Of a stretch of DNA of 64,000 nucleotides, positions 10,231-19,771 are shown one piece after another. Source of the stretch: Helicobacter cetorum (GTDB lineage Bacteria; Campylobacterota; Campylobacteria; Campylobacterales; Helicobacteraceae). The first letter of the stretch is position 1. Each line of letters begins with the position of its first letter. The translations under genes were made by a program, and so were the position numbers. Under the pieces are notes generated by a model. The model did not search any database. It had not been told where the DNA came from and worked only from the letters and a program-made list of their open reading frames with translations. The stretch spans positions 1-64,000 of the forward strand of contig NZ_FZMR01000010.1 in assembly GCF_900198405.1 (NCBI RefSeq). Direction: 5' to 3'.

Positions 10231-13200
10231 AAAATTTTGCCTTTTTCTTCACATAATCGCAAGAAATTAAATAAACCTAAGACTTCATCTTTTGCATTTG
10301 ATGTATTAAATTTATCTTTATCGCCCACTACAATAAGCGCTTTTTTTTGGCGGCTTAATGCCACACATAGACGCTGATAATCTTTTAAAAATCCAAATTC
10401 TTTAGTGTGTTTAGTTCTAACACTTGATAAAAACACAACATCAAATTCCTTACCCTGAAAGCTATCTACCGTGCCTACTTCTACTAAAGAAAAATCTTTT
10501 AATGCTTGTTCTAATCGCCTTTTTTGCTCCCCATAAAAAGTAATCACCCCAAAAGTAAAGTTTGGCTCATCTTCTATAAAAATCTTTAAATATTCTTTAA
10601 TTTTTTCAATCTCGCTCTCTCTATAGTAAGAACTCTCATGTTTATTCTCTCTATCATTTTTAACATCTATCCATGCACATGGCCTATTGTCTAAAACTCT
10701 TAGATTGTGCTTAAAACACTCTTCTTTTAGGGGCGAATCAAAGCTTTCATTATAGGGCTTATAAAAAGTGTCGCTCACTAATTGCCCTAATAAAGGATGA
10801 GTTCTATATTGCTTGTCTAAAGTGATAAAGCGCTTTTTGCCATCTAGTTTTTCTAATTGCTTGACTCTGTCTTTGAGCTTTTTAAACATGCTCTCTTTTA
10901 GGGCTTTTTCTATATAATTTTGAAAATCCTTATTATCGTTTTTCAGTTTTTCTTCTATTTCATCATCCATAAAATGCGGCAATTGTCTGTCATCACCCAC
11001 TAAAATAATACGCTCTTTAGCTAATGCCATAACCATAAGCAATTCTAAAGGATTAGCCTTAGCGGCTTCATCAATAATCACACTATCAAAATAGAAACTT
11101 TCTTTTGTTTTTAACGCCCTATCATATTGCCCTATCGTGCTAGAAAAAACAAAATTATAATCTTTTAACAAACCCACCAAATCGCTTGGATTTCTTTCTA
11201 AAACGCTTATGTATTCTAATAAGGCTCTAATGCGTTTATCATTAGGACTTTGAGAAGAAAGACTATCTAGTAAATCATTAGCTAATTGCACCACCTCTTC
11301 TTTAGGTTTAGAAATTTCATAATCTCTCTTAGGAATACACTCTTCTAACAACCTTATTTTAAGCTCTTGTATTTTTTCTAAGTTTGGCTTAGGGGATTCT
11401 AAAAGCTTTTTATCTTCTTTGGTAAGTTTTTCTTTAAATTTGCTTTCTAAAAGTTCATAATTACGCATAAGTCCATCATCTTCAAAACCCTTTTGTGTGG
11501 TGCGTAAAGCATAAATAACAGATAAATTAGCATCCTCTTGTTTTTTATGTCTTGCTTTTAATTCATTTAATGTCTCACGCATAGAAGAATTTAAAAAACT
11601 CGCATTTTTTTCTATTTCCTTTAAAAGTTCTAATTCACTGATAGGCGAATAATAATAGACTCTAAGAGATTCTTCTAAATCTAGGATTTTTTGCATATTT
11701 TCATAATCGCCCAAGCTTTTTAAATTTTCTTTCACATTTTTTATAAGCATATTAGCAAGCTCGCTTAATTGTGTGTTTAAGATTTCATTTTGTTTGTATC
11801 GCTCTTCTTTGGTGCTTTTAGAACGCTCCCCAAATTTAAAAGTGGGTAACCCCCCTACTTTAAGGCGCTCACGCACATTATTAGTCGCATCATGCCCTTG
11901 AGCACACAATAAAATTTGTCCCTTAATATTTTTATCTTTAGGGTATTCTTCAAACAATCTTTCAATAATGGCATTAATCACAGTGGTTTTACCTGTTCCA
12001 GGAGGCCCTTGAATAATGGCAATATCAGGGGTGTTTAGGGCAATTTTTATAGCTTCTTCTTGATTTTTAGTGGGCGGATTTTTAAAAATCTTTTTTTTAA
12101 CCTCATCATTTAATTCTAGAGCTTTTGCTTTATAGTTCAATAGAATCTCTTTTAAAATTCTATCTGTAGCATCTTTATTGTCATTAGAATCTTCTTTAAT
12201 ATTCAAAATTAAACCTAAATTAGGGTTAACACTCAAACCTTTTTTTGTTTTATCTAAAGCATTGTATTGTTTATTAAGGTTATTTAAGCTCCCCATATAA
12301 TCTAAATAAAAAGTATCGCCTACTTTTATAGAAGGGTTGTCATCTATTATAAAATAATCCCCGCTAACACTTTTTATTTCTATTGTCTGTTTTTCATTAG
12401 TTGATTTGATTTTTGCTTTATCTTTTTGCGAAATAAATTCAATAATTTTTTCTTTATTTTCTATGTCTAAATCTTTTAAGACCCCTAAATCATAACCTTT
12501 TATTAATGTTCCTGCTTTTAATATTTCTACTTTATCCTTATCTAAAGTTTGCTTAAAAGAAATTTTTAAATCCTCGTTCTTTTTATCTATGCTTTCAATC
12601 TCTAAAACCCCTATTTTTAAAGTCTTTTTAAAATTTTTTTGAGCACCTTCAATTAAATAGTTTTCCCAAATTTTCAAATACGATTTTTCATCTTCTTGAA
12701 GTTGGTTTAAAAGGCTTGCTCGCATGCTTTTTATAGTCTTATCATTAAATTCTAATGAGCCTTGAAAAAATAAACACAAGTTAGGCTCTAGTTCTTGTTT
12801 GTTAAGCCTTAAATTTAGTGCTTCATAGACATGCTGAGTGTCCATTAAGGTGTATTTAACACTTAATTCCCCTTTAGCATTTAGCAACCTAAAATCTTCT
12901 TCTAAAATCTCTTTATTTTCATCTTTTTCTTCTTTTTCATCTTCATAAGGCAATACACATATAAAATAAGTAAAACCAGCCATTTCTAAAATACAAATTT
13001 TTTTAAAATCTTCTAGCGTTATTTTTTTATCTGTAATTTTTTCTATAATTTTGTCTTTAAAATTAATATTTAGTGGCTCAGAAAGAATTTTTATAGGGCG
13101 TTTGAAAAAATAACATTTTAATTCTAAAACTTGTTTTTCTTGATTTTCTTTACTTAAATTTAAAACTTGAGCTACAAGAAAGGCGTTATTACAAAAAGCA

Positions 13201-13391
13201 TTCTTAATTTCTTTTTCTTTAAACTTACCTATAATTTCTAATTCTAAATAATGCTCTTTATTGAGCTGAAAATATATCTTAGAATTTTCAATTTTTAGTA
13301 ACCCAAATTTTTCTCTATCTTCTAGCTTTAATTTTGTAATATTTAGGTTATAAGCTTTGATAATACTATCTTCTTTTATAAAATTTAGCAT
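10227..13391 (-). CDS. Superfamily 1 UPF1/DNA2-like helicase
   Basis: The 1054-residue product has all main SF1B helicase motifs: Walker A IQGPPGTGKTT near 459, the DEAA box VIIDEAAKAN near 770, VGDDRQLPHFMDD, the motif IV region QYRTHP, the motif V region TVDSFQGKEFDVV, and VALSRQKKAL at the C-terminal end. An N-terminal extension of about 440 residues may contain OB-like strands. A helical insertion of about 200 residues (540-740) separates the Walker motifs. Related helicases unwind RNA or DNA and recur in CoCoNuT and TerY-P linked gene clusters. The gene overlaps the kinase gene by 7 bases. Helicase identity is firm; substrate is unknown. Confidence 0.88.
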   Translation of the reverse strand: MLNFIKEDSIIKAYNLNITKLKLEDREKFGLLKIENSKIYFQLNKEHYLELEIIGKFKEKEIKNAFCNNAFLVAQVLNLSKENQEKQVLELKCYFFKRPIKILSEPLNINFKDKIIEKITDKKITLEDFKKICILEMAGFTYFICVLPYEDEKEEKDENKEILEEDFRLLNAKGELSVKYTLMDTQHVYEALNLRLNKQELEPNLCLFFQGSLEFNDKTIKSMRASLLNQLQEDEKSYLKIWENYLIEGAQKNFKKTLKIGVLEIESIDKKNEDLKISFKQTLDKDKVEILKAGTLIKGYDLGVLKDLDIENKEKIIEFISQKDKAKIKSTNEKQTIEIKSVSGDYFIIDDNPSIKVGDTFYLDYMGSLNNLNKQYNALDKTKKGLSVNPNLGLILNIKEDSNDNKDATDRILKEILLNYKAKALELNDEVKKKIFKNPPTKNQEEAIKIALNTPDIAIIQGPPGTGKTTVINAIIERLFEEYPKDKNIKGQILLCAQGHDATNNVRERLKVGGLPTFKFGERSKSTKEERYKQNEILNTQLSELANMLIKNVKENLKSLGDYENMQKILDLEESLRVYYYSPISELELLKEIEKNASFLNSSMRETLNELKARHKKQEDANLSVIYALRTTQKGFEDDGLMRNYELLESKFKEKLTKEDKKLLESPKPNLEKIQELKIRLLEECIPKRDYEISKPKEEVVQLANDLLDSLSSQSPNDKRIRALLEYISVLERNPSDLVGLLKDYNFVFSSTIGQYDRALKTKESFYFDSVIIDEAAKANPLELLMVMALAKERIILVGDDRQLPHFMDDEIEEKLKNDNKDFQNYIEKALKESMFKKLKDRVKQLEKLDGKKRFITLDKQYRTHPLLGQLVSDTFYKPYNESFDSPLKEECFKHNLRVLDNRPCAWIDVKNDRENKHESSYYRESEIEKIKEYLKIFIEDEPNFTFGVITFYGEQKRRLEQALKDFSLVEVGTVDSFQGKEFDVVFLSSVRTKHTKEFGFLKDYQRLCVALSRQKKALIVVGDKDKFNTSNAKDEVLGLFNFLRLCEEKGKIL

Positions 13392-14737
13392 TTTTGAACC
13401 TTAATGATAAAATCATTATATTGGATTTTTAATTCTTGTTCTAAATTTATCTCTATTTTATGGTGGTATAATTTTTTATCATTAACTAAAATATTTTCTT
13501 GTTCTATATTGTGATAAAAAACTAGTATATCATCAACAATCTCTACAAATTTCTGTTCGTTTTTTACTATCTCAATCCCTTGAAATAAGGTTTTTGGTAA
13601 AAAAATAGGGTCTGTAAAATTAGAGGCAAAATAAAAAATTTCTTTATTTTGATAATAACTTGTTGCTATAAGTCTAATAGGTTTTTTTGCATCACAATAA
13701 GGACAAATTTCATGTTCTCTGTCATAATAAGTCATGAAGCAATTTTTGCATTCTAATACTTGCAAACTAGCTCTTTCTAAGCTCTCTATCAATAAAGGCA
13801 TAGTGGGGCGCTTTAAGGGATTTGTTTTTCCCTCTTCAAACATAGCTCTAAATAAATCCTTTAAATCCTTTGTTAAAAAACAAGGCAATACTTGCTCAGA
13901 ATTACTTGTGTCAGTGCCATCTTCAATCCAAGGCAATTCTATATGATTTTCTATGCTATCATCTGCCATAGCCCCATTAAAAGGATGAATCATAGTTAAA
14001 AGCTCATAAGCCAAAATAGTAAAAGAAAAGGTATCACTAAGCATGGTGTTATATTTAGTTGTATCGCTATTTTTAACAGCTTGACTAATTTCTAAAGACC
14101 CATAATTAGGTGTAAAAATAAGCAAGGCTTTTTCACTCTCATAACTTACATTATCCGCATCAATTAAAAAGGCTGAATTATCCTTATAAAACACATTATT
14201 TAAATTCAAATCCCCATACACTAAACCCTTGCTTTGCAATCTAAAAAGAAGCATTGCTAAATGGGTAAGTATTTTTAAGCGCGATTTTAATCCTTGTGTT
14301 TGTGCATAATAGCTTAAACTTAAAGCCATAGGAAGATTATCTCCACAAAGCTCTTTAATGACACTATTAATTTTTAATTTTCCCTCTTTTTCTTCATTTT
14401 CTAAAACATTAGGCCTTTTTAGAAGAGTTTTTAATGGTTCATAGCTCTCAGCCATTTTCATCACATAGCCTTGTTTATCCTTTAAGGTAGCTAGTGGGAT
14501 TGACATAGAAAAATGCTCTTCTATGGGTTTAAGGCGTAAGTTTTGAATGCTTTTTTCATATTCTTTAAGCGATTTTTCATCTTTAATAAAAACGCCATCT
14601 TTTAACACAACTTTAATGGCTGTATCTTTATCTAGGCAACGATACACTCTACCTTGAGCCCCTTCTCCTAAAATTTCTGTAATCTTATGGATATGCCCCT
14701 TACTATCAATAAATTCAATGATTTCTTCTAACTCCAT
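13385..14737 (-). CDS. TerY-P triad Ser/Thr protein kinase with zinc ribbon
   Basis: The kinase fold runs over residues 15-320. It has a glycine loop GEGAQGRVY, the lysine in AIKVV, a catalytic loop YGDLNLNNV in place of the usual HRD..N, and DAD in place of DFG. These changes are common in bacterial TerY-linked kinases and keep the key Asp and Asn residues. Residues 327-346 form a zinc ribbon (two CxxC-type pairs: CKNC and CPYC). The last 90 residues look like a small beta-rich domain, FHA- or OB-like. It overlaps the PP2C gene by 10 bases. Kinase, PP2C and vWA proteins together form the TerY-P signalling triad, here likely gating the neighbouring nucleases. Confidence 0.85.
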   Translation of the reverse strand: MELEEIIEFIDSKGHIHKITEILGEGAQGRVYRCLDKDTAIKVVLKDGVFIKDEKSLKEYEKSIQNLRLKPIEEHFSMSIPLATLKDKQGYVMKMAESYEPLKTLLKRPNVLENEEKEGKLKINSVIKELCGDNLPMALSLSYYAQTQGLKSRLKILTHLAMLLFRLQSKGLVYGDLNLNNVFYKDNSAFLIDADNVSYESEKALLIFTPNYGSLEISQAVKNSDTTKYNTMLSDTFSFTILAYELLTMIHPFNGAMADDSIENHIELPWIEDGTDTSNSEQVLPCFLTKDLKDLFRAMFEEGKTNPLKRPTMPLLIESLERASLQVLECKNCFMTYYDREHEICPYCDAKKPIRLIATSYYQNKEIFYFASNFTDPIFLPKTLFQGIEIVKNEQKFVEIVDDILVFYHNIEQENILVNDKKLYHHKIEINLEQELKIQYNDFIIKVQKC

Positions 14738-15414
14738 AAACTATCCTTTCTATACGCTATAATCAAACTGGTATCATCATAAAATTTATGGTTTTTTAAA
14801 AGTGTGTAGCATTTTTTTGATGCCCTATTTTTATATTTAAATTCATTGATAATATCTTTAACAAAATCTAAGCGTTTTGCGTCTATTAAACTTTCATCTA
14901 ATCCATCAGTGCATAAAAATAGTGCATCAATTTTTTTACTCTCTAAGACTTCCCAAGTTAAAAGTGTATTGCAATTAAAAGGGGTTGTAAAATGGGTTAA
15001 GTCTTGCTTACTCTCTCTAAAAAGCTTGTTTTCTTCTCCTAAAATAGCTAATAAACCATCGCCCACTTTACCTATAAATGTTTTTGTTTCATTTATAAAA
15101 ACAAATTGTAGAGTGCTTAAGGCATTGCAAGTCTCAAAAGGATAAAGCAAGCATTCCCAAATACTAAAAATAACCTTATCCAACAACTCTAAATTACAAT
15201 TTCGTATGTCAATAATATTTAAAGCCTTTTCTACACTTTCACACAATTTTTTAGCCCCAACTAAAGAATCTTTTTTGCTCCCTAAACCATCGCATAAAAC
15301 AAGTAATAATCCCTTTTGATTTTTTCTAATTAAAAAAGCGTCTTGATTAGGCAAATTAGCATACACATGGTATATTCCTTTAATAGAAGTCCCAAACGCT
15401 TTAAAATCTATCAT
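14728..15414 (-). CDS. PP2C-type protein phosphatase (TerY-P triad)
   Basis: The 228-residue protein carries the metal-binding motifs of the PP2C family in order: NQDAF near residue 24, LCDGLGS near 41, GKVGDG near 117, LCTDGL near 168 and DDTSLII near 214. It is a minimal PP2C without extra domains or membrane segments. Such enzymes remove phosphate from Ser/Thr and would oppose the kinase encoded next to it. Start and stop overlap with both neighbours by 1-10 bases, suggesting fixed stoichiometry. The assignment of fold is firm; its protein substrates are not visible. Confidence 0.88.
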   Translation of the reverse strand: MIDFKAFGTSIKGIYHVYANLPNQDAFLIRKNQKGLLLVLCDGLGSKKDSLVGAKKLCESVEKALNIIDIRNCNLELLDKVIFSIWECLLYPFETCNALSTLQFVFINETKTFIGKVGDGLLAILGEENKLFRESKQDLTHFTTPFNCNTLLTWEVLESKKIDALFLCTDGLDESLIDAKRLDFVKDIINEFKYKNRASKKCYTLLKNHKFYDDTSLIIAYRKDSLWS

Positions 15415-15734
15415 TACTTATCGTTTTGTTTTTTCATAAATTGCAATACTTGAAAAATTTCAGCACTATCAAATACCTTAGAAGAGACTTCTTTAAGCTT
15501 GATTGAATTTGAATCAGCTCCAAAAGCCACGCTAGCTTTAACTTGAATTTCTTCTATAAAATGCCCATCACTCAACAACAAAGCATCTTTAAATTCCCCT
15601 TTTAAATCCTTTAAATCATATTCTTCTATGCTTGTGTTTTTAGCTAATTGTTTAAAAGCTAAAAGCCATAAATTTAGGGCTTCTTTTTTTCCATTTTCAT
15701 TCATAGAGCCTGAATTATCTATAATGATTTTCAT
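15414..15734 (-). CDS. Mini vWA (TerY-like) protein
   Basis: Only 106 residues long, it starts directly with the MIDAS metal motif IDNSGSM and has a second piece, LLSDGHF, near residue 54. The usual threonine loop between them is not obvious, and the domain is about half the normal vWA length of 180-200 residues. It may be a shortened TerY-like adaptor rather than a broken gene, because the frame is intact and tightly fitted between the FtsK-like and PP2C genes (4- and 1-base overlaps). A full vWA protein opens the same operon. Confidence 0.65.
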   Translation of the reverse strand: MKIIIDNSGSMNENGKKEALNLWLLAFKQLAKNTSIEEYDLKDLKGEFKDALLLSDGHFIEEIQVKASVAFGADSNSIKLKEVSSKVFDSAEIFQVLQFMKKQNDK

Positions 15735-18223
15735 GCTTTCTCTTTAAAAAGTTTGAAATATCTATAAATCTCATTGTCCAAATCCATAAATAAAGCATTT
15801 TTATGGCGTAAAGATTTGGTCAAATACACATCATTCATTAAAACCCCCACACTTTCAGCATCTAATTCAAATCCTAAACGCAATGAAAAAATTTCTTCAA
15901 AAAACTCTTTATATTGTGAATTATTTAAAAGGCGTTTAGGCTTGTTTATGCATGCCACTACACACACTAAATTTTTAGCACTATGTTTTAATATTTCTTT
16001 AAAAACTTCATGTTTAGTTTTAGTCTCATCTATAGGGTCAAAAGAAAAGCTATCGCTAGGCAATAAATCTTTACAAGTATCTAAGTCTTTAATGAAAATC
16101 ACACCTTTTTGATATGACAGCAAACCTTCTAGTTCTTTTAAGCTGGTTTCATCATTGATTTCTTTTATCTCGTAGCAACACGCCCTAACATTCAAACTCA
16201 AGTGTTTAAATACAAGCTCTTTTTCCTTAGCATTTGTTGTGCTTAGCAATAAATGCTTGCGATTTGTGAAAAGCTTAAAATCTTTATTCTCAAAATCTTG
16301 TCCTTTTCCTAAAATAAAGTTTAGTTCATCGCCCCCTAAAACACTTTCATCAATAGGATACAACTTATCGCCATCATAAATTTTAGTGTGTGTAGTATTA
16401 TGATTTTGTTTGATTCTTTCTAAAAGCGTGGCAATCTCATTCTTATTTGCATAAGGGATTTTTACTTCCTTGTTATAGGACATTTGTCCTCCGTTAAAAT
16501 TAAACAAACCATAGGGCTTACCCTTTAATTTGCTAGCCGCATTATTAGCCCCTCCTAAAAGTGTAAAACTATCTTCTTCGCTCATCACTAAAGCCAAGCG
16601 ATTGCCAATCTGACCTAGAATTTGGGCTCTATTATTCATTTCTATACCACTTAAAGTTTGTGTGCTTAAAACCAAGTGGATTCCAAAGCTTCGCCCCTTT
16701 CTTACAATATCTACCAAAATATCTTCAATTTTATCTCTATCTTTTGTGCTAAAAAGAGTTTGAAATTCATCAATAATGATTAAAATTCTAGGCAACTTCT
16801 TTCTTGTATGCTCTCTGTAGCTAATATAATCTGAAACCTTGCTGCCTGCTTTTTTAAACAAGCTAGAACGCCTTATTCTTTCATCTTGGATATACTCCAA
16901 AACTGAAAGCCCATAACTCACATTACTATTAATGGCAATAAGTTTAGCTTGAGATAAATTAGGCTCAGTGTAAAGATTAAATTCCACGCCATCCTTATAA
17001 TCCAATAGATATACTTCTAATTCATCTCTAGAATAATAAAAACATGCACTAGCAATTAAGACATTCAATAAGTTGCTCTTCCCACTCCCGCTACGACCCC
17101 CTATGATTGTATGTGGCTCACTATCCATAAAACCTACATTTAAACTCATTTCGTTTTCACATAAATCCCAAGCTAAAGGAATTTTTAAGCCCAAAGTAGA
17201 ATCTCTTTTTAAAAAATCCTTTTCTTTTAACAACTCTTTTAATTCACCCTTAATGCAACTAGTTTGCTTATAGGCGGTGTTGATTTCTTCTAAAAACATA
17301 TTGATTCTATCAGTGGGTTCAGGCTCTAAAACTCTCTTTAAGACTAGGTGTTTTAACGATGACAAACCCCCCAAACTCCCTAATTTTTCACCATGTTTGT
17401 TTAAAAAATCAATACAATCAAACAAATCACTCTTTTCTTTATTTTTTAAACTTTCATCATCAATGATAATAAAAATATTAATCCCCACTAAATGAGAAAA
17501 TTTAATCAAACGCCTTAAACAAAGAAGCGCTAAACTAGAAAATACTTTAATACCTAGTCCATTAATCACAAGCACTTTTAAGGGCAATGGCTTAGGATTT
17601 TTAGCATTATACTCCACATAACTTTCTACCCCACATAATTGCCGTTGCAAAAGATTTTCCATATAATTTGCTAGACTTAATAAAGCCTCTTCAATTTCTT
17701 CTTCATAGGTTAAAATGCGTTGTTTATAAATAAATTCATTATCTAAAATAGGGCGTAAAAAATTAAAGCTTACTCCCAAAGTCTTAGGGTCAATCAAAGT
17801 AAAATGCAAGGCATTTAAAGGACTTAATTGCAAAAGGCGTAAAATATATTGCTTGATATAACCAAAATCTTTTAAATCATTGCTATATAAAGCCTTTTTT
17901 AAGGGTAGTTCTTGCAAATATACAAAAGTAAAAGTTTCTTTATTTAAATTTTTTTGTAAAACATTAGGCTTTATCTCTATGCGTGAAGTAATAGCGAACT
18001 CTAAAACCTTTTCTTCTTTAGACAGACTTAAATGCTTTTCAAAGATAGGTTGTTTTTCTCTTGCTTTATCGTTTAAAAAAGAAATCTCTCCTAAAACTTC
18101 TTCATAATCCTTTTTTAAACACAAGGCTTGATATTTTTCATTTTGTTGCTCTAAAATAAAGTATTTTTCTAAAATTGAATCTAATTTTTGATAAAGCGTA
18201 TAATACTCATTTAAGAACCCCAT
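15731..18223 (-). CDS. FtsK/SpoIIIE (EssC-like) multi-domain ATPase, no TM
   Basis: This 830-residue protein has a canonical FtsK/SpoIIIE motor in the middle, with Walker A GGRSGSGKSNL near 374 and Walker B LIIIDEFQTL near 479. Segments on each side resemble degenerate ATPase repeats (residues 120-270 and 660-800), the tandem layout of EssC/EccC motors of type VII secretion. The N-terminus starts with a coiled coil. No transmembrane helix or FHA domain can be seen, unlike membrane-bound EssC. WXG100-like and LHH toxin genes lie directly upstream, as expected for a motor that handles WXG-type substrates. Without membrane anchors it may act in the cytoplasm or dock to another channel. ATPase identity is firm; transport role is inferred. 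Confidence 0.82.
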   Translation of the reverse strand: MGFLNEYYTLYQKLDSILEKYFILEQQNEKYQALCLKKDYEEVLGEISFLNDKAREKQPIFEKHLSLSKEEKVLEFAITSRIEIKPNVLQKNLNKETFTFVYLQELPLKKALYSNDLKDFGYIKQYILRLLQLSPLNALHFTLIDPKTLGVSFNFLRPILDNEFIYKQRILTYEEEIEEALLSLANYMENLLQRQLCGVESYVEYNAKNPKPLPLKVLVINGLGIKVFSSLALLCLRRLIKFSHLVGINIFIIIDDESLKNKEKSDLFDCIDFLNKHGEKLGSLGGLSSLKHLVLKRVLEPEPTDRINMFLEEINTAYKQTSCIKGELKELLKEKDFLKRDSTLGLKIPLAWDLCENEMSLNVGFMDSEPHTIIGGRSGSGKSNLLNVLIASACFYYSRDELEVYLLDYKDGVEFNLYTEPNLSQAKLIAINSNVSYGLSVLEYIQDERIRRSSLFKKAGSKVSDYISYREHTRKKLPRILIIIDEFQTLFSTKDRDKIEDILVDIVRKGRSFGIHLVLSTQTLSGIEMNNRAQILGQIGNRLALVMSEEDSFTLLGGANNAASKLKGKPYGLFNFNGGQMSYNKEVKIPYANKNEIATLLERIKQNHNTTHTKIYDGDKLYPIDESVLGGDELNFILGKGQDFENKDFKLFTNRKHLLLSTTNAKEKELVFKHLSLNVRACCYEIKEINDETSLKELEGLLSYQKGVIFIKDLDTCKDLLPSDSFSFDPIDETKTKHEVFKEILKHSAKNLVCVVACINKPKRLLNNSQYKEFFEEIFSLRLGFELDAESVGVLMNDVYLTKSLRHKNALFMDLDNEIYRYFKLFKEKA

Positions 18224-18232
18224 TTTATTCTC

Positions 18233-18454
18233 CTAGATATTAGGCACAATTAAAAGAGCCCTAGCGTAATAAATGTCCGCTTTTTTACATTTCAATTGTG
18301 CCATTTGTTCTAAACGCACTAAATGATTTAAAGAATTTAAAATAGGTTCAAAATAATTTTGAATAATATGCTCTCCTACCTCATCTTTTACATTATCCGA
18401 AAAATCAGTTTTTGCTTGACTAAAATGCGTTTTAATTTCTTTAAAATCTTGCAT
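18233..18454 (-). CDS. Small helical protein of toxin/FtsK module
   Basis: The 73-residue product is not recognised. It is mostly amphipathic helix with no signal peptide or membrane segment. It overlaps the immunity-like gene by one base and ends 9 bases before the FtsK-like gene. Its place and size would suit a second WXG-like partner, a toxin chaperone or a second immunity protein. None of these is shown by a motif. Confidence 0.6.
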   Translation of the reverse strand: MQDFKEIKTHFSQAKTDFSDNVKDEVGEHIIQNYFEPILNSLNHLVRLEQMAQLKCKKADIYYARALLIVPNI

Positions 18455-18789
18455 TAAAAATCCTTGATTTCTTGTATTTCAAATTCTTCACATTTTGCCA
18501 AAAACCATTCCCTAAAAGAAGCAGCGATTTTTTGACGATTTTCAAAACCCACATTAAACACCTCCCCTTTTTCATTTAAAATAACAATAGAACTTAAATA
18601 GTCATCATAATAAATTACAATCTCATTTTTTTTTAAATCATAGTGCTGTGAGTAGAGTCTAGTAGCTGCTTGAAAAGCTGGCAATTTATCGGTTGCTTGA
18701 TTTTTTAAAGTGCCAAAAATTTCTAGCCCCTTTTCATTAAAATTTCCATACACTTTACAATAATCTTCAAAATCCTTAGGCAGCTTCAT
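18454..18789 (-). CDS. SUKH (SMI1/KNR4)-like immunity protein candidate
   Basis: This 111-residue protein has the broad pattern of SUKH-fold immunity proteins: an opening LPKDFEDYCKVYG, a strand pair ending IYYDD, then a segment with IVILNEKGEVFNV and a closing helix with a SFREWF element. It overlaps the end of the LHH toxin gene by 14 bases, the typical place for the cognate immunity gene. By family knowledge it would bind and block the nuclease domain. The similarity is pattern-level, so another small alpha/beta immunity fold is possible. Confidence 0.5.
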   Translation of the reverse strand: MKLPKDFEDYCKVYGNFNEKGLEIFGTLKNQATDKLPAFQAATRLYSQHYDLKKNEIVIYYDDYLSSIVILNEKGEVFNVGFENRQKIAASFREWFLAKCEEFEIQEIKDF

Positions 18790-19762
18790 TTTCTAACTCC
18801 TTAGCTCTTTTTTTATAGTAGTTTCTGCGAAAAACATTAAAAGCGTTGCGTTTTATTTCACTTTCTTTTTTATTTAAATGCAAATCTTTATAATATTTTT
18901 TATGCTCCGTGCTAGTGAGTTCTATAACAATACCTTCATCTTCTTGTTTTAAATGGTGTAATTCCATAGACATGCCATCTTTGCATAATGGAGCATTACC
19001 TTCTTGCATTCTTTCTAAATTGCTTTTGTCATTCCCATCTTTTTCTTGTGCATTAAAAATTTTATTGCGTTTGGCTACAATCTTGCCATCTATGACATCA
19101 AAACTAGATTCTTCTAAAAATTTTCTCTCTACTTCATTATAAGCGCTTAAGTCTATATCTAAATCGCTAATATTAAAAGGCTTGTTAAAAGAGTCATTTA
19201 TATGATATAAATCATTTGCATTACTTGTTAATTTATATTGTGCTTGCAAGTTTTCTATATTTAAAATCTTTCTTGTAGCACTAAGTGCATAAATACTAAT
19301 TTGATTACTTTTAGATTTGCCAATTAAATGCGTTTGTTCTTGTGTATTTTTAAGGATTTTTAAAGCTTTTTGATTTAAATCAAGCTTTTTTTGCATATTT
19401 TTTCTATTTTTTATAGCCTTAGTGTAGGCATTTTTAGCTTCATTGAGCTTGTATGAATAATAGGCTACTCTTGTAGCCAAAGCTTCTCTAGCTATAGGCA
19501 AACCACTAAAACTAGCTAAATCTCTACTAGCTTTAGCAAATTCAACGCCCCTTTTAGTAACTATGGCTAATTTTTTTGCCTCGTTAGCTTGTGCAGCGAT
19601 TAAAAAGCTTTTAGAAAGATTAACTTGAGTTTGTATGCGTTCAATTTGTTGGTTGATTTTATATAACAGCATTTTTAGTCTTTCTTGTATTTCTTTTTGC
19701 ATATCATTTAAAGACTGAATGCTTGTATTTAAAGAAGAAAGACTCTTTATAGAACTTTGCAC
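18776..19762 (-). CDS. Coiled-coil (LXG-like) toxin with C-terminal LHH nuclease
   Basis: Residues 1 to about 140 are long helices resembling the N-terminal delivery domains of type VII effectors. A linker follows. Residues about 250-325 match the LHH nuclease toxin domain of the HNH/endonuclease VII superfamily: NAPLCKDGM, the signature ELHHLKQ near 266, IVIELTSTEH, DLHL and the closing FRRNYYKKRA. This is the standard layout of a polymorphic toxin. It lies between a WXG100-like gene and an immunity candidate, then an FtsK-like motor. Whether it is exported against rivals or used inside the cell during infection cannot be told from sequence. Confidence 0.8.
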   Translation of the reverse strand: MQSSIKSLSSLNTSIQSLNDMQKEIQERLKMLLYKINQQIERIQTQVNLSKSFLIAAQANEAKKLAIVTKRGVEFAKASRDLASFSGLPIAREALATRVAYYSYKLNEAKNAYTKAIKNRKNMQKKLDLNQKALKILKNTQEQTHLIGKSKSNQISIYALSATRKILNIENLQAQYKLTSNANDLYHINDSFNKPFNISDLDIDLSAYNEVERKFLEESSFDVIDGKIVAKRNKIFNAQEKDGNDKSNLERMQEGNAPLCKDGMSMELHHLKQEDEGIVIELTSTEHKKYYKDLHLNKKESEIKRNAFNVFRRNYYKKRAKELENEAA

Positions 19763-19771
19763 AAAATTCCC

